Assembly (NCBI RefSeq): GCF_019139535.1
Contig: NZ_CP077073.1
Coordinates: forward strand, 4,120,501 to 4,184,500
DNA: 64,000 nt
Source of the DNA: Pseudomonas muyukensis
Lineage (GTDB): Bacteria; Pseudomonadota; Gammaproteobacteria; Pseudomonadales; Pseudomonadaceae
Direction: 5' to 3'
In this document: piece by piece, positions 45,480 to 52,263 of the stretch
Position numbering within the stretch: position 1 is the stretch's first letter
Layout: the number at the start of each line of letters is the position of its first letter
Notes under the pieces: model-generated
Database searches by the model: none
What the model was told of the DNA's origin: nothing
Seen by the model: the letters and a program-made list of their open reading frames with translations, nothing else
Translations under genes and position numbers: made by a program

Positions 45480-45977
45480 TCACGTTTTCCTACGCCCAAG
45501 GTGCTGCGCCAGCGGCACCATATACACCGGTACCGTCGACAGTTGCAGCAGCCGCACAGCGGTTCGGCCAATCGGCACATCCACCCCGGCACCTGCGCTG
45601 TGGCTGCCGAAGATGAGCAAGTCGACCGCCAGGCGCTGGGCCTGCTCGAGGATCACCTGGGCCGGATCGCCCTGGCGCACACGCACCGCGCGGATCAACG
45701 CCAAGTCGGCGGCTTCGCCCAGTTCATCGCGAAAACTCTCCAGCACCCGCTGCTCGATATTGGCCATCACCGTGTTGACGCCTTCGCCATGGAGGGTGTC
45801 CAGGGTCTGCTCGTCGAGGTAGCTCTGCAGCAGGGATTCGGCGAACTGGCCCATGGGTTCGACGGCATGGATCACATACAGCTCTGCATTGAAGCTGCGC
45901 GCCAGGGCCAAGGCATGTTGCAGCACGAAAGGCGCGTATACGCCGAGGTCAGTGGCGTAGAGCATGGAACGGATCAT
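45480..45977 (-). CDS. Universal stress protein (UspA family)
   Basis: A 165-aa single-domain Usp. N-terminal MLYATDLGVYA (ATP-binding beta1-Asp) and C-terminal GSHSAGAGVDVPIGRTAVRLLQLSTVPVYMV, close to the GxxG-x9-G-S/T nucleotide-binding motif. The ATG at 45977 has GAGGAGG directly upstream, a very strong site; the frame continues upstream without any. Function is likely stress survival; the trigger is not visible. Confidence 0.87.
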   Translation of the reverse strand: MIRSMLYATDLGVYAPFVLQHALALARSFNAELYVIHAVEPMGQFAESLLQSYLDEQTLDTLHGEGVNTVMANIEQRVLESFRDELGEAADLALIRAVRVRQGDPAQVILEQAQRLAVDLLIFGSHSAGAGVDVPIGRTAVRLLQLSTVPVYMVPLAQHLGRRKT

Positions 45978-46081
45978 TCGACCTCCTCGACTGCCGCAGC
46001 GGCAGAGCAAGCTTGAGCTTAGCAGTGCCACGGGCAGTCGTTTTGCCGTCCGGCGCACTGGCGCCGCGGGCTGCGCCGGGT

Positions 46082-47029
46082 TTAGCGCAGGCGGTTGCGC
46101 CTGTCGATGAAGGCCAGTGCCTGGTGCAACGCTTCCATGCGCGGCAAGCTGCAACCGGCCGCCCGTGCCCGGGCCAGCGGCTCGGCATAAATGGCCTGCA
46201 GCTCCAGCGGACGCTGCTGCACATGATCGTGGTGCATGCTCGGCCAGTAGTCCGGCATCTGCTCGGTGACCCGGAACAGGTGCTCGGCGTACCCCGCCGG
46301 CAACAGCTGGCCACAGGCACGGGCGCCCTCCACCACTTCGGCCATCAGCGCCTGGATCAGCACGCGGCTGTCAGGGTCCGCCATCAACGCCGTGGTGCTG
46401 GCCTGCAGCAGCACCGACAGGCCGTTGTAAGGCACGTTCCACACCAGTTTCTGCCAACGCGCCTGGTCGAGGTTGGCCATCGCCTGGGAGTCGATGCCGG
46501 CGGCGCGGAACAACCCGGCCCCCTCCTCGACCAGCGCCGCGCCGCCGTCTGCGGCCGGGCCGCTGTGATAACCGAGGTTGACTGCGCCCAAGGCCTGGTG
46601 GCGGATCATCCCGGGGCCTTCGCGGTTGACACAGATGAAGCACAATCCGCCCAGCAGGTGCAGGCCTGCGGGCAGCGCCGGGCGCAACTGCTCCTCGACC
46701 CCCAGGCCGTTCTGCAACAGCACCACCCGCGCTTGCGGCGCGGCCGCCTGCTCGATCAGCGGCGCCAGCTCGGCATTGCTGGTGGCCTTGGCGCCGACCA
46801 GCAACCAGTCGCAGGGCGGCATGTCGGCGGCGTTGGCATAGGCTTGCACCCGCTGGCGCACAAGACCATGCAGCGCACTGTCGAGGCTCAGGCCCTGCTC
46901 ACGGACCACGCCGTACTCGCTGCGCAACAGAAAATGCACGTCGAAGCCGGCTCGGGCCAGCATCAGCCCATAAAAGCCACCAATGGCGCCGCTGCCGATA
47001 ATACCGATGCGAATGTTGCCTGGGTGCAT
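46082..47029 (-). CDS. 2-dehydropantoate 2-reductase (ketopantoate reductase family)
   Basis: A 315-aa NADP-dependent reductase. The Rossmann start IGIIGSGAIGGFYG and the conserved Lys-Asn region WQKLVWNVPYNGLSVLLQA (catalytic Lys) and C-terminal SMHHDHVQQRPLELQAI (Glu-Ile pattern) fit PanE. Several PanE paralogues occur in pseudomonads, so this may not be the main pantothenate enzyme. The ATG has CAGGAG 6 nt before it. Confidence 0.85.
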   Translation of the reverse strand: MHPGNIRIGIIGSGAIGGFYGLMLARAGFDVHFLLRSEYGVVREQGLSLDSALHGLVRQRVQAYANAADMPPCDWLLVGAKATSNAELAPLIEQAAAPQARVVLLQNGLGVEEQLRPALPAGLHLLGGLCFICVNREGPGMIRHQALGAVNLGYHSGPAADGGAALVEEGAGLFRAAGIDSQAMANLDQARWQKLVWNVPYNGLSVLLQASTTALMADPDSRVLIQALMAEVVEGARACGQLLPAGYAEHLFRVTEQMPDYWPSMHHDHVQQRPLELQAIYAEPLARARAAGCSLPRMEALHQALAFIDRRNRLR

Positions 47030-47103
47030 GCCGTACTCCTGCCGTGAGTTGTTGTTATCTGGCGATTTTTAGCACGCTCACCGGCGATCCCGCGACCCTG
47101 GCA

Positions 47104-47126
47104 GGCAAAAACCCCGTGTCGACGGG
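47104..47126 (-). terminator. Weak minus-strand terminator-like hairpin between aro and panE-like genes
   Basis: Minus strand CCCGT-CGAC-ACGGG followed by GTTTTT. Nothing is transcribed leftward into it except from within the leader of the DAHP synthase gene, so its role is unclear. The rest of 47030-47250 shows no open reading frame. Confidence 0.4.
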
Positions 47127-47250
47127 CCCCAGCCCATTGTCGCGCCCCCGCTAACGCGCTAAGGTTCGGCCCTCCCCGCTGCGAACATTCTGCTGCTGGG
47201 CCGCACGGGGATTGCTGGCGGCCGGCACCCGTGACCTGACGAGTAACACG

Positions 47251-48327
47251 ATGGCTGATTTACCGATCGATGACCTTAACGTTGCCTCCAACGAGACTTT
47301 GATCACCCCTGATCAGCTCAAGAAGGAAATCCCCCTCAGCGCCAAGGCCCTGCAGACCGTGACTGCCGGCCGCGAAGTGGTGCGCAACATTCTCGACGGC
47401 AAGGATCACCGCCTGTTCGTGGTGGTCGGCCCCTGCTCGATCCACGACATCAAGGCTGCCCACGAGTACGCCGAGCGCCTGAAGGTGTTGGCCGAGGAAG
47501 TTTCCGACACCCTGTACCTGGTCATGCGCGTGTACTTCGAAAAGCCGCGCACCACCGTCGGCTGGAAAGGCCTGATCAACGACCCGTACCTGGATGACTC
47601 GTTCAAGATCCAGGATGGCCTGCACATCGGCCGCCAGTTGCTGCTGGACCTGGCCGAGAAAGGCCTGCCCACCGCCACCGAAGCGCTTGACCCGATCTCC
47701 CCGCAGTACCTGCAGGATTTGATCAGCTGGTCGGCCATCGGCGCGCGCACCACCGAATCGCAGACCCACCGCGAGATGGCCTCGGGCCTGTCCTCGGCGG
47801 TCGGGTTCAAGAACGGCACCGACGGCGGCCTGACCGTGGCGATCAACGCCCTGCAGTCGGTGTCCAAGCCGCACCGTTTCCTGGGCATCAACCAGGAAGG
47901 CGGCGTGTCCATCGTCACCACCAAGGGCAATGCCTATGGCCACGTGGTGCTGCGCGGCGGCAACGGCAAGCCCAACTATGACTCGGTCAGTGTCGCCCTG
48001 TGCGAACAGGACCTGGCCAAGGCCAAGATCAAGCCCAACATCATGGTCGACTGCAGCCACGCCAACTCCAACAAGGACCCGGCCCTGCAGCCGCTGGTCA
48101 TGGAGAACGTGGCCAACCAGATCCTCGAAGGCAACCAGTCGATCATCGGCCTGATGGTCGAAAGCCACCTGAACTGGGGCTGCCAGTCCATTCCGAAGAA
48201 CCTCGACGAACTGCAGTACGGGGTCTCGGTGACCGACGCCTGCATCGACTGGGCGGCGACCGAAAAAACCCTGCGCAGCATGCACGCCAAACTCAAGGAC
48301 GTGCTGCCCAAGCGCCAGCGTGGCTGA
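47251..48327 (+). CDS. 3-deoxy-7-phosphoheptulonate synthase (DAHP synthase, class I)
   Basis: A 358-aa first enzyme of the shikimate pathway (PEP plus erythrose-4-phosphate). Motifs: VGPCSIHD, YFEKPRTTVGWKG, GARTTESQTHRE, KNGTDG, and VDCSHANSNKDP (metal-binding His). The size and motifs match AroF/AroG/AroH enzymes; which amino acid inhibits it cannot be decided by eye. ATG at 47251 follows GAGTAACACG. The frame extends 13 codons upstream without support. pabB, another chorismate-linked gene, lies 4 kb upstream. Confidence 0.94.
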   Translation: MADLPIDDLNVASNETLITPDQLKKEIPLSAKALQTVTAGREVVRNILDGKDHRLFVVVGPCSIHDIKAAHEYAERLKVLAEEVSDTLYLVMRVYFEKPRTTVGWKGLINDPYLDDSFKIQDGLHIGRQLLLDLAEKGLPTATEALDPISPQYLQDLISWSAIGARTTESQTHREMASGLSSAVGFKNGTDGGLTVAINALQSVSKPHRFLGINQEGGVSIVTTKGNAYGHVVLRGGNGKPNYDSVSVALCEQDLAKAKIKPNIMVDCSHANSNKDPALQPLVMENVANQILEGNQSIIGLMVESHLNWGCQSIPKNLDELQYGVSVTDACIDWAATEKTLRSMHAKLKDVLPKRQRG

Positions 48328-48341
48328 CACTTGCGCAAACG

Positions 48342-48368
48342 AAAACGCCGGGCACTGCCCGGCGTTTT
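48342..48368. terminator. Bidirectional terminator between DAHP synthase and GNAT genes
   Basis: AAAACGCCGGGCA-CTGCCCGGCGTTTT, an A/T-flanked stem between convergent genes. Confidence 0.92.
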
Positions 48369-48384
48369 CATGTGTGCGTCCCGT

Positions 48385-48666
48385 TCAGGCCTTGCTCGAA
48401 TGGCGCTGCTGGCGCTCCATGTAGCGCTCTACATAGGAACACGACGGAATCACCGTGTAGCCCATCTGCTCGGCGTACTCCAGGGCCTTCTCGGTCAGTG
48501 CGGCGGCGATCCCGCGGCCACGCAGGGCGTTGGGCACGAAGGTGCGGTAGATGTCCAGCGTCTGCTTGCCCAGGTCCATGTACGTCAGGTAAGCCCGGTG
48601 ACCGTCCACAGTGGTCTCGAACTGATGACCGGCCTGGTCATGGTGGATGGTCAGCGTGTCGCTCAT
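48385..48666 (-). CDS. Small GNAT N-acetyltransferase (YjdJ/COG2388 type)
   Basis: A 93-aa acetyltransferase-like protein: TFVPNALRGRGIAAALTEKALEYAEQMGY is the acetyl-CoA-binding Arg-x-x-Gly-x-Gly/Ala loop, followed by VIPSCSYVERYM. It is shorter than normal GNATs, as is typical of the YjdJ group. ATG at 48666 has GCGAGGAG upstream; a longer frame lacks it. Substrate unknown. Confidence 0.9.
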   Translation of the reverse strand: MSDTLTIHHDQAGHQFETTVDGHRAYLTYMDLGKQTLDIYRTFVPNALRGRGIAAALTEKALEYAEQMGYTVIPSCSYVERYMERQQRHSSKA

Positions 48667-49163
48667 CACTACTCCTCGCAGGTCCTCTCGACAGACCTTT
48701 ACCCTTGTGGTTATTCGGCGCAGCAATCCCTACACCACCCTAGCCCCTTGGACAGCAGCCCGACCTTGATCGTTCTGCCGCCCTGTGACACCTCCAAATA
48801 GTAGGCGTCACCGGCGTGATTGCTCAAGCAACCTGGGTGAAAAAGCCGCGACGGGGGTTAGCGCCCCCGCCTTGGCCTTGCAAGAGCCACTGAATGTTTC
48901 TTTGGTCTAAGACGCTGAACGACCATTAAAGTCACCCTTAGTTCAACAAAAAAGTTCCCGTACTACAGAAGCTTGCGCGCCCTGCCAGGTTTTTTCACAC
49001 TTTCTTTACAAACCCCGTCAGCGCCACCGTCTTGCAGCATTTTTTTTGCAGTTCTTGCGCTCAGTCAGTTTACTTACTACAAGTAATGGGTACTATGTAC
49101 GCCGGCCAGTTTCTCTTTTCCGAGAGATGGCTCTTTAATAGAAAGTCCTTGAAGGGGAACACG
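48667..49163. other. Long intergenic region upstream of oprI
   Basis: 497 bp with no credible gene. It is AT-rich relative to the rest, contains a CGGGGG-TTAGCG-CCCCCG hairpin (48852-48869) without T-tract, several A/T runs near 48950-49030, and the oprI promoter. AT-rich upstream DNA fits a very strong promoter with UP-element-like tracts. Confidence 0.6.
49069..49096 (+). promoter_or_regulatory. Candidate oprI promoter
   Basis: -35 TTTACT (49069-49074), 16-nt spacer, -10 TACTAT (49091-49096). It would leave a ~60-nt leader. An upstream T8 tract (49040-49048) may act as UP element. Confidence 0.5.
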
Positions 49164-49415
49164 ATGAACAACGTTCTGAAATTCTCTGCTCTGGCTCTGG
49201 CCGCAGTTCTGGCTACCGGTTGCAGCAGCGTATCCAAAGAAACCGAAGCTCGCCTGACTGCTACCGAAGACGCAGCAGCTCGCGCCCAGGCCCGTGCAGA
49301 CGAAGCCTACCGCAAAGCTGACGACGCTCTGGCAGCTGCTCAGAAGGCTCAGCAGACCGCTGACGAAGCCAACGAGCGCGCTCTGCGTATGCTGGACAAA
49401 GCCAGCCGCAAGTAA
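49164..49415 (+). CDS. oprI: Major outer-membrane lipoprotein OprI
   Basis: An 83-aa Lpp-type lipoprotein. The lipobox is ATGCSS (Cys20), then a coiled coil of heptads with [25 protein letters not shown], ending in DKASRK. The C-terminal Lys is the residue used in Lpp for covalent linkage to peptidoglycan. GAAGGGGAAC precedes the ATG. Codons favour GCT, CTG and CGT more than neighbouring genes, as expected for a very highly expressed gene. A strong terminator follows. The downstream convergent L,D-transpeptidase gene is a plausible linking enzyme. Confidence 0.97.
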   Translation: MNNVLKFSALALAAVLATGCSSVSKETEARLTATEDAAARAQARADEAYRKADDALAAAQKAQQTADEANERALRMLDKASRK

Positions 49416-49438
49416 TAATCCTCACGGATTGTTATGGA

Positions 49439-49466
49439 GCCGACCCACTTGTGGGTCGGCTTTTTT
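49439..49466 (+). terminator. Rho-independent terminator of oprI
   Basis: GCCGACCCAC-TT-GTGGGTCGGC then T6A. Confidence 0.93.
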
Positions 49467-49496
49467 ATTGCCCGCGCACAGGCCGATCGGCACAAA

Positions 49497-49522
49497 CGAA
49501 AAGGCCCGCACTGAGGCGGGCC
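49497..49522 (-). terminator. Rho-independent terminator of the L,D-transpeptidase gene
   Basis: Minus-strand stem AAGGCCCGC-CTCAGT-GCGGGCCTT followed by TTCG. Confidence 0.8.
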
Positions 49523-49542
49523 TTGGGCAAGTAGCGAATCGC

Positions 49543-50517
49543 TTACTGCAGTTCGGGCGGAATGCTCGAGACCATCGGTGCACTGCCCCCTGCCACCGGC
49601 ACGGCGATTTCCACCGGCATGCCATCTTCGGCGGCAACTACATCGCGAACCATGTCCCAGTTCATGCGCAAGTTGTTGGCCAGGTCTTCACGCTTGAGCA
49701 AGGCATTGATCACCGCGGTGTGCTTGTCGACCACCGACGGGTTGCCATGGTCATCCAGCGGCGTGTGCGCCTCGAGGTATACCTTGCCGCCACTGATGCC
49801 GAACTTGTAGGGCTCGTTGATGATGCGCACCGGGGTACCGACCGGCACCATCTTCGACAGTTCCAGCACGTTGTTGTTGAGCATGCGGAAGCAACCATGG
49901 CTGGTGCGCATACCGATGCCGAACTTCTTGTTGGAGCCGTGGATCAGGTAGCCCGGCACGCCCAGGGTGAACTTGAACGGCCCCAGCGGGTTGTCCGGGC
50001 CCGCCGGCACCACGCTCGGCAGGATGTCGCCGTCGGCGGCGTGCTCGGCGCGGATCGAGGCCGGCGGGGTCCAGGTCGGGTTCGGCGTCTTGGCGGTGAT
50101 CTTGGTGTTGGCGATCGGCGAGCCCCAGCCTTCACGGCCAATCCCCAGGGGGAAGGTGTACACCACGCCCTGGCCTTTCGGGTAGTAGTACAGGCGGTAC
50201 TCGGCCAGGTTGATGACCACGCCGTCGCGCGGGCCTGGCGGCAGGATATAGCGGGTCGGCAGGATGATCTCGGTGCCGGCGCCCGGCAACCAGGGATCGA
50301 CCCCCGGGTTGGCGGCGATCATCTCGAGGTAGCCGAGGTCGTTGGCGGTACCGATGTCGGCGAAGGTGTCTTCGTACTTGGCCTTGATCACCTGGACCTG
50401 GCCGACCACGTCCTCACCGGGGGGCGGCAACGGCAGTTCCAGCGCAACAGCGGGGCCGGCGGCCAACAGGGCGGCCAGCGAGAGGCTACGGGTGACGGCA
50501 GGAAAGCGCGGCAACAT
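49543..50517 (-). CDS. L,D-transpeptidase (YkuD/ErfK type)
   Basis: A 324-aa periplasmic enzyme: signal peptide ending at Ala-Val-Ala, a LysM-like domain (residues ~35-90, with GYLEMIAANPGVDPWLPGAGTEI), and a YkuD catalytic domain with HGSNKKFGIGMRTSHGCFRM (catalytic His and Cys). Enzymes of this type cross-link peptidoglycan 3-3 or attach lipoproteins to meso-DAP. The neighbour oprI with a C-terminal Lys suggests the attachment role, as ErfK/YbiS do for Lpp in E. coli. The ATG follows GAAGGATTTACCGG. Confidence 0.93.
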   Translation of the reverse strand: MLPRFPAVTRSLSLAALLAAGPAVALELPLPPPGEDVVGQVQVIKAKYEDTFADIGTANDLGYLEMIAANPGVDPWLPGAGTEIILPTRYILPPGPRDGVVINLAEYRLYYYPKGQGVVYTFPLGIGREGWGSPIANTKITAKTPNPTWTPPASIRAEHAADGDILPSVVPAGPDNPLGPFKFTLGVPGYLIHGSNKKFGIGMRTSHGCFRMLNNNVLELSKMVPVGTPVRIINEPYKFGISGGKVYLEAHTPLDDHGNPSVVDKHTAVINALLKREDLANNLRMNWDMVRDVVAAEDGMPVEIAVPVAGGSAPMVSSIPPELQ

Positions 50518-50623
50518 CCGGTAAATCCTTCGAAAGGTCAGTCAAGGGAATCGATTGTACACCTGCGCCGATACAAGCGGGAGGCATCGGCCGGCGGCAA
50601 GGGTTTCAGATGATGAAAGGCAC

Positions 50624-50935
50624 TCAGAGTTCCGGCCATACCGGGCGCATGCCACGACGCTGGGCATCGAGGATCGCCCGGCACAGCGGGCACAGCCGCT
50701 CGTCGCGGTAGATCGCCCGCTCTACCCCAGACCAGCGCGGCTGCGCCGGCAGCAGGCCGCCGCACAGGGTGCGATCGACAGGCACGCCCAGTTCGAGTTG
50801 GCGGGCGGCAAGATGAATGCGGACTTCCTGGCAGGCAAACAGGTCGAGCTGCTCATCGGGCTCGATCAGTTGGTAGGCAAACAGGGACCAGGCGGGGCGC
50901 GGCATCGGGGGCACTCGAAACGGGGGGCGCAACAT
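50624..50935 (-). CDS. Hypothetical protein with CxxC motif
   Basis: Up to 103 aa; an internal ATG at 50905 would give 93 aa. It has no signal peptide. Cysteines at LFACQE, TLCGGLL and the CPLC pair could bind zinc. It is syntenic in related pseudomonads between the L,D-transpeptidase and tesA, which supports a real gene. Function unknown. Confidence 0.65.
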   Translation of the reverse strand: MLRPPFRVPPMPRPAWSLFAYQLIEPDEQLDLFACQEVRIHLAARQLELGVPVDRTLCGGLLPAQPRWSGVERAIYRDERLCPLCRAILDAQRRGMRPVWPEL

Positions 50936-50963
50936 TAGCCGAAAGCGGCCCCCGATAAAAGCG

Positions 50964-51569
50964 TCACAGCAAGGGTTTTATCGCCGGCCAGGCATTTTCC
51001 AGCAGCCGCTGCTGGGCGCCTGCCGCCGGGTGGATGCCATCGGCTTGCATCAACGCCGGCACGCCACCTACGCCTTCGAGGAAGAACGGCACCAGTGGCA
51101 CCTGCTTGTCGACCGCCAACTGCTCATAGACCCGGGCGAACGCCGTGGTGTAGCGCACGCCGTAATTCGGTGGCAGGCGCATGCCCAGCAGCAGCACCTT
51201 GGCCCCAGCCTGGCGGGACTGGTCGATCATCGCCGCAAGATTCTGTTGCAATTGTTGTGGCGGCTGCCCACGCAGGCCATCGTTGCCGCCAAGCTCCAGC
51301 ACCACCAGGTCCGGTTGGTGCGCCGCAAGCAGCGCCGGCAGCCGCGCCTGGCCGCCTGCGCTGGTGTCGCCGCTGATCGAGGCATTGACCACCTGGTCGT
51401 CGAAACCCTCCTTTTTCAACTGCTGTTGCAGCAGGCTGACCCAACCCTGGCGGGTATCCAGGCCAAAACCGGCGCTGATACTATCGCCGACGACCAGCAA
51501 TGTTCCCGCCGCCGCGCCCTGGGCCAGGCAACACAGGGCCAGACCGGCACTCAACCACCACATTCGCAT
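50964..51569 (-). CDS. tesA: Arylesterase/acyl-CoA thioesterase TesA (GDSL family)
   Basis: A 201-aa exported esterase. Signal peptide (cleavage near Ala-Ala-Ala-Gly), block I VVGDSISAGFG with the catalytic Ser, block III LGGNDGLRG with the oxyanion Asn, and block V DGIHP with the Asp-His pair. ATG at 51569 has GGAGA 6 nt upstream; ATGs at 51581 and 51563 are alternatives. It is divergent from an ABC transporter operon, an arrangement conserved in many proteobacteria (tesA-ybbA-ybbP). Confidence 0.93.
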   Translation of the reverse strand: MRMWWLSAGLALCCLAQGAAAGTLLVVGDSISAGFGLDTRQGWVSLLQQQLKKEGFDDQVVNASISGDTSAGGQARLPALLAAHQPDLVVLELGGNDGLRGQPPQQLQQNLAAMIDQSRQAGAKVLLLGMRLPPNYGVRYTTAFARVYEQLAVDKQVPLVPFFLEGVGGVPALMQADGIHPAAGAQQRLLENAWPAIKPLL

Positions 51570-51579
51570 CGGATTCTCC

Positions 51580-52263
51580 ATGGGCCCCAGCATTCTCGTT
51601 GCGCAGCACCTTAGCAAAGTGGTCCCCAGCGCGGAAGGCGACCTGACCATCCTCCACGCCCTGTCGCTCGACCTGGCCCAGGGCGACAGCCTGGCCATCG
51701 TCGGCGCCTCCGGCTCCGGCAAGTCGACCCTGCTCGGCCTGCTCGCCGGCCTCGACCGCCCCAGCGCCGGCCAGGTGCTGCTGGCCGGCCACGACCTTGG
51801 CCCGCTGGATGAAGACCAACGCGCGCGGGTGCGCGCCGAGCATGTCGGGTTCGTGTTCCAGTCGTTCCAGCTGCTCGACAGCCTCAACGCCCTGGAGAAC
51901 GTCATGCTGCCGCTGGAGCTGGACGGCCGCCGCGATGCCCGCGAGCACGCCCGCGACCTGCTCGAGCGCGTCGGCCTGGGCAAGCGCCTGAGCCATACGC
52001 CACGCCAGCTTTCCGGCGGCGAGCAGCAACGGGTGGCGATTGCCCGGGCGTTCGCCGCGCAACCGGCGGTGTTGTTCGCCGACGAGCCCACCGGCAACCT
52101 CGACAGCCACACCGGCGAGCGCATCAGCGACCTCTTGTTCGAACTCAACCAGGAGCGCGGCACCACCCTGGTGCTGGTGACCCACGACGAACGCCTGGCC
52201 AAGCGCTGCCGGCGCCAGATCCGCCTGGATGCCGGCCGCCTGGTGGCGCCCCTGGAGCCCTGA
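51580..52263 (+). CDS. ybbA: ABC transporter ATP-binding protein (YbbA-like)
   Basis: A 227-aa ATPase of the LolD/MacB group. Walker A is GASGSGKST, signature LSGGEQQR, Walker B AVLFADEPTGNLDS, H-loop THDE. It pairs with the FtsX-like permease that follows with a one-base overlap (TGATG). The start codon is only ~10 bp from that of divergent tesA. Confidence 0.93.
   Translation: MGPSILVAQHLSKVVPSAEGDLTILHALSLDLAQGDSLAIVGASGSGKSTLLGLLAGLDRPSAGQVLLAGHDLGPLDEDQRARVRAEHVGFVFQSFQLLDSLNALENVMLPLELDGRRDAREHARDLLERVGLGKRLSHTPRQLSGGEQQRVAIARAFAAQPAVLFADEPTGNLDSHTGERISDLLFELNQERGTTLVLVTHDERLAKRCRRQIRLDAGRLVAPLEP

Noticed and set aside
48852..48869. Hairpin CGGGGG-TTAGCG-CCCCCG as a terminator
   Set aside because: No T-tract follows on either strand and no gene ends just before it.
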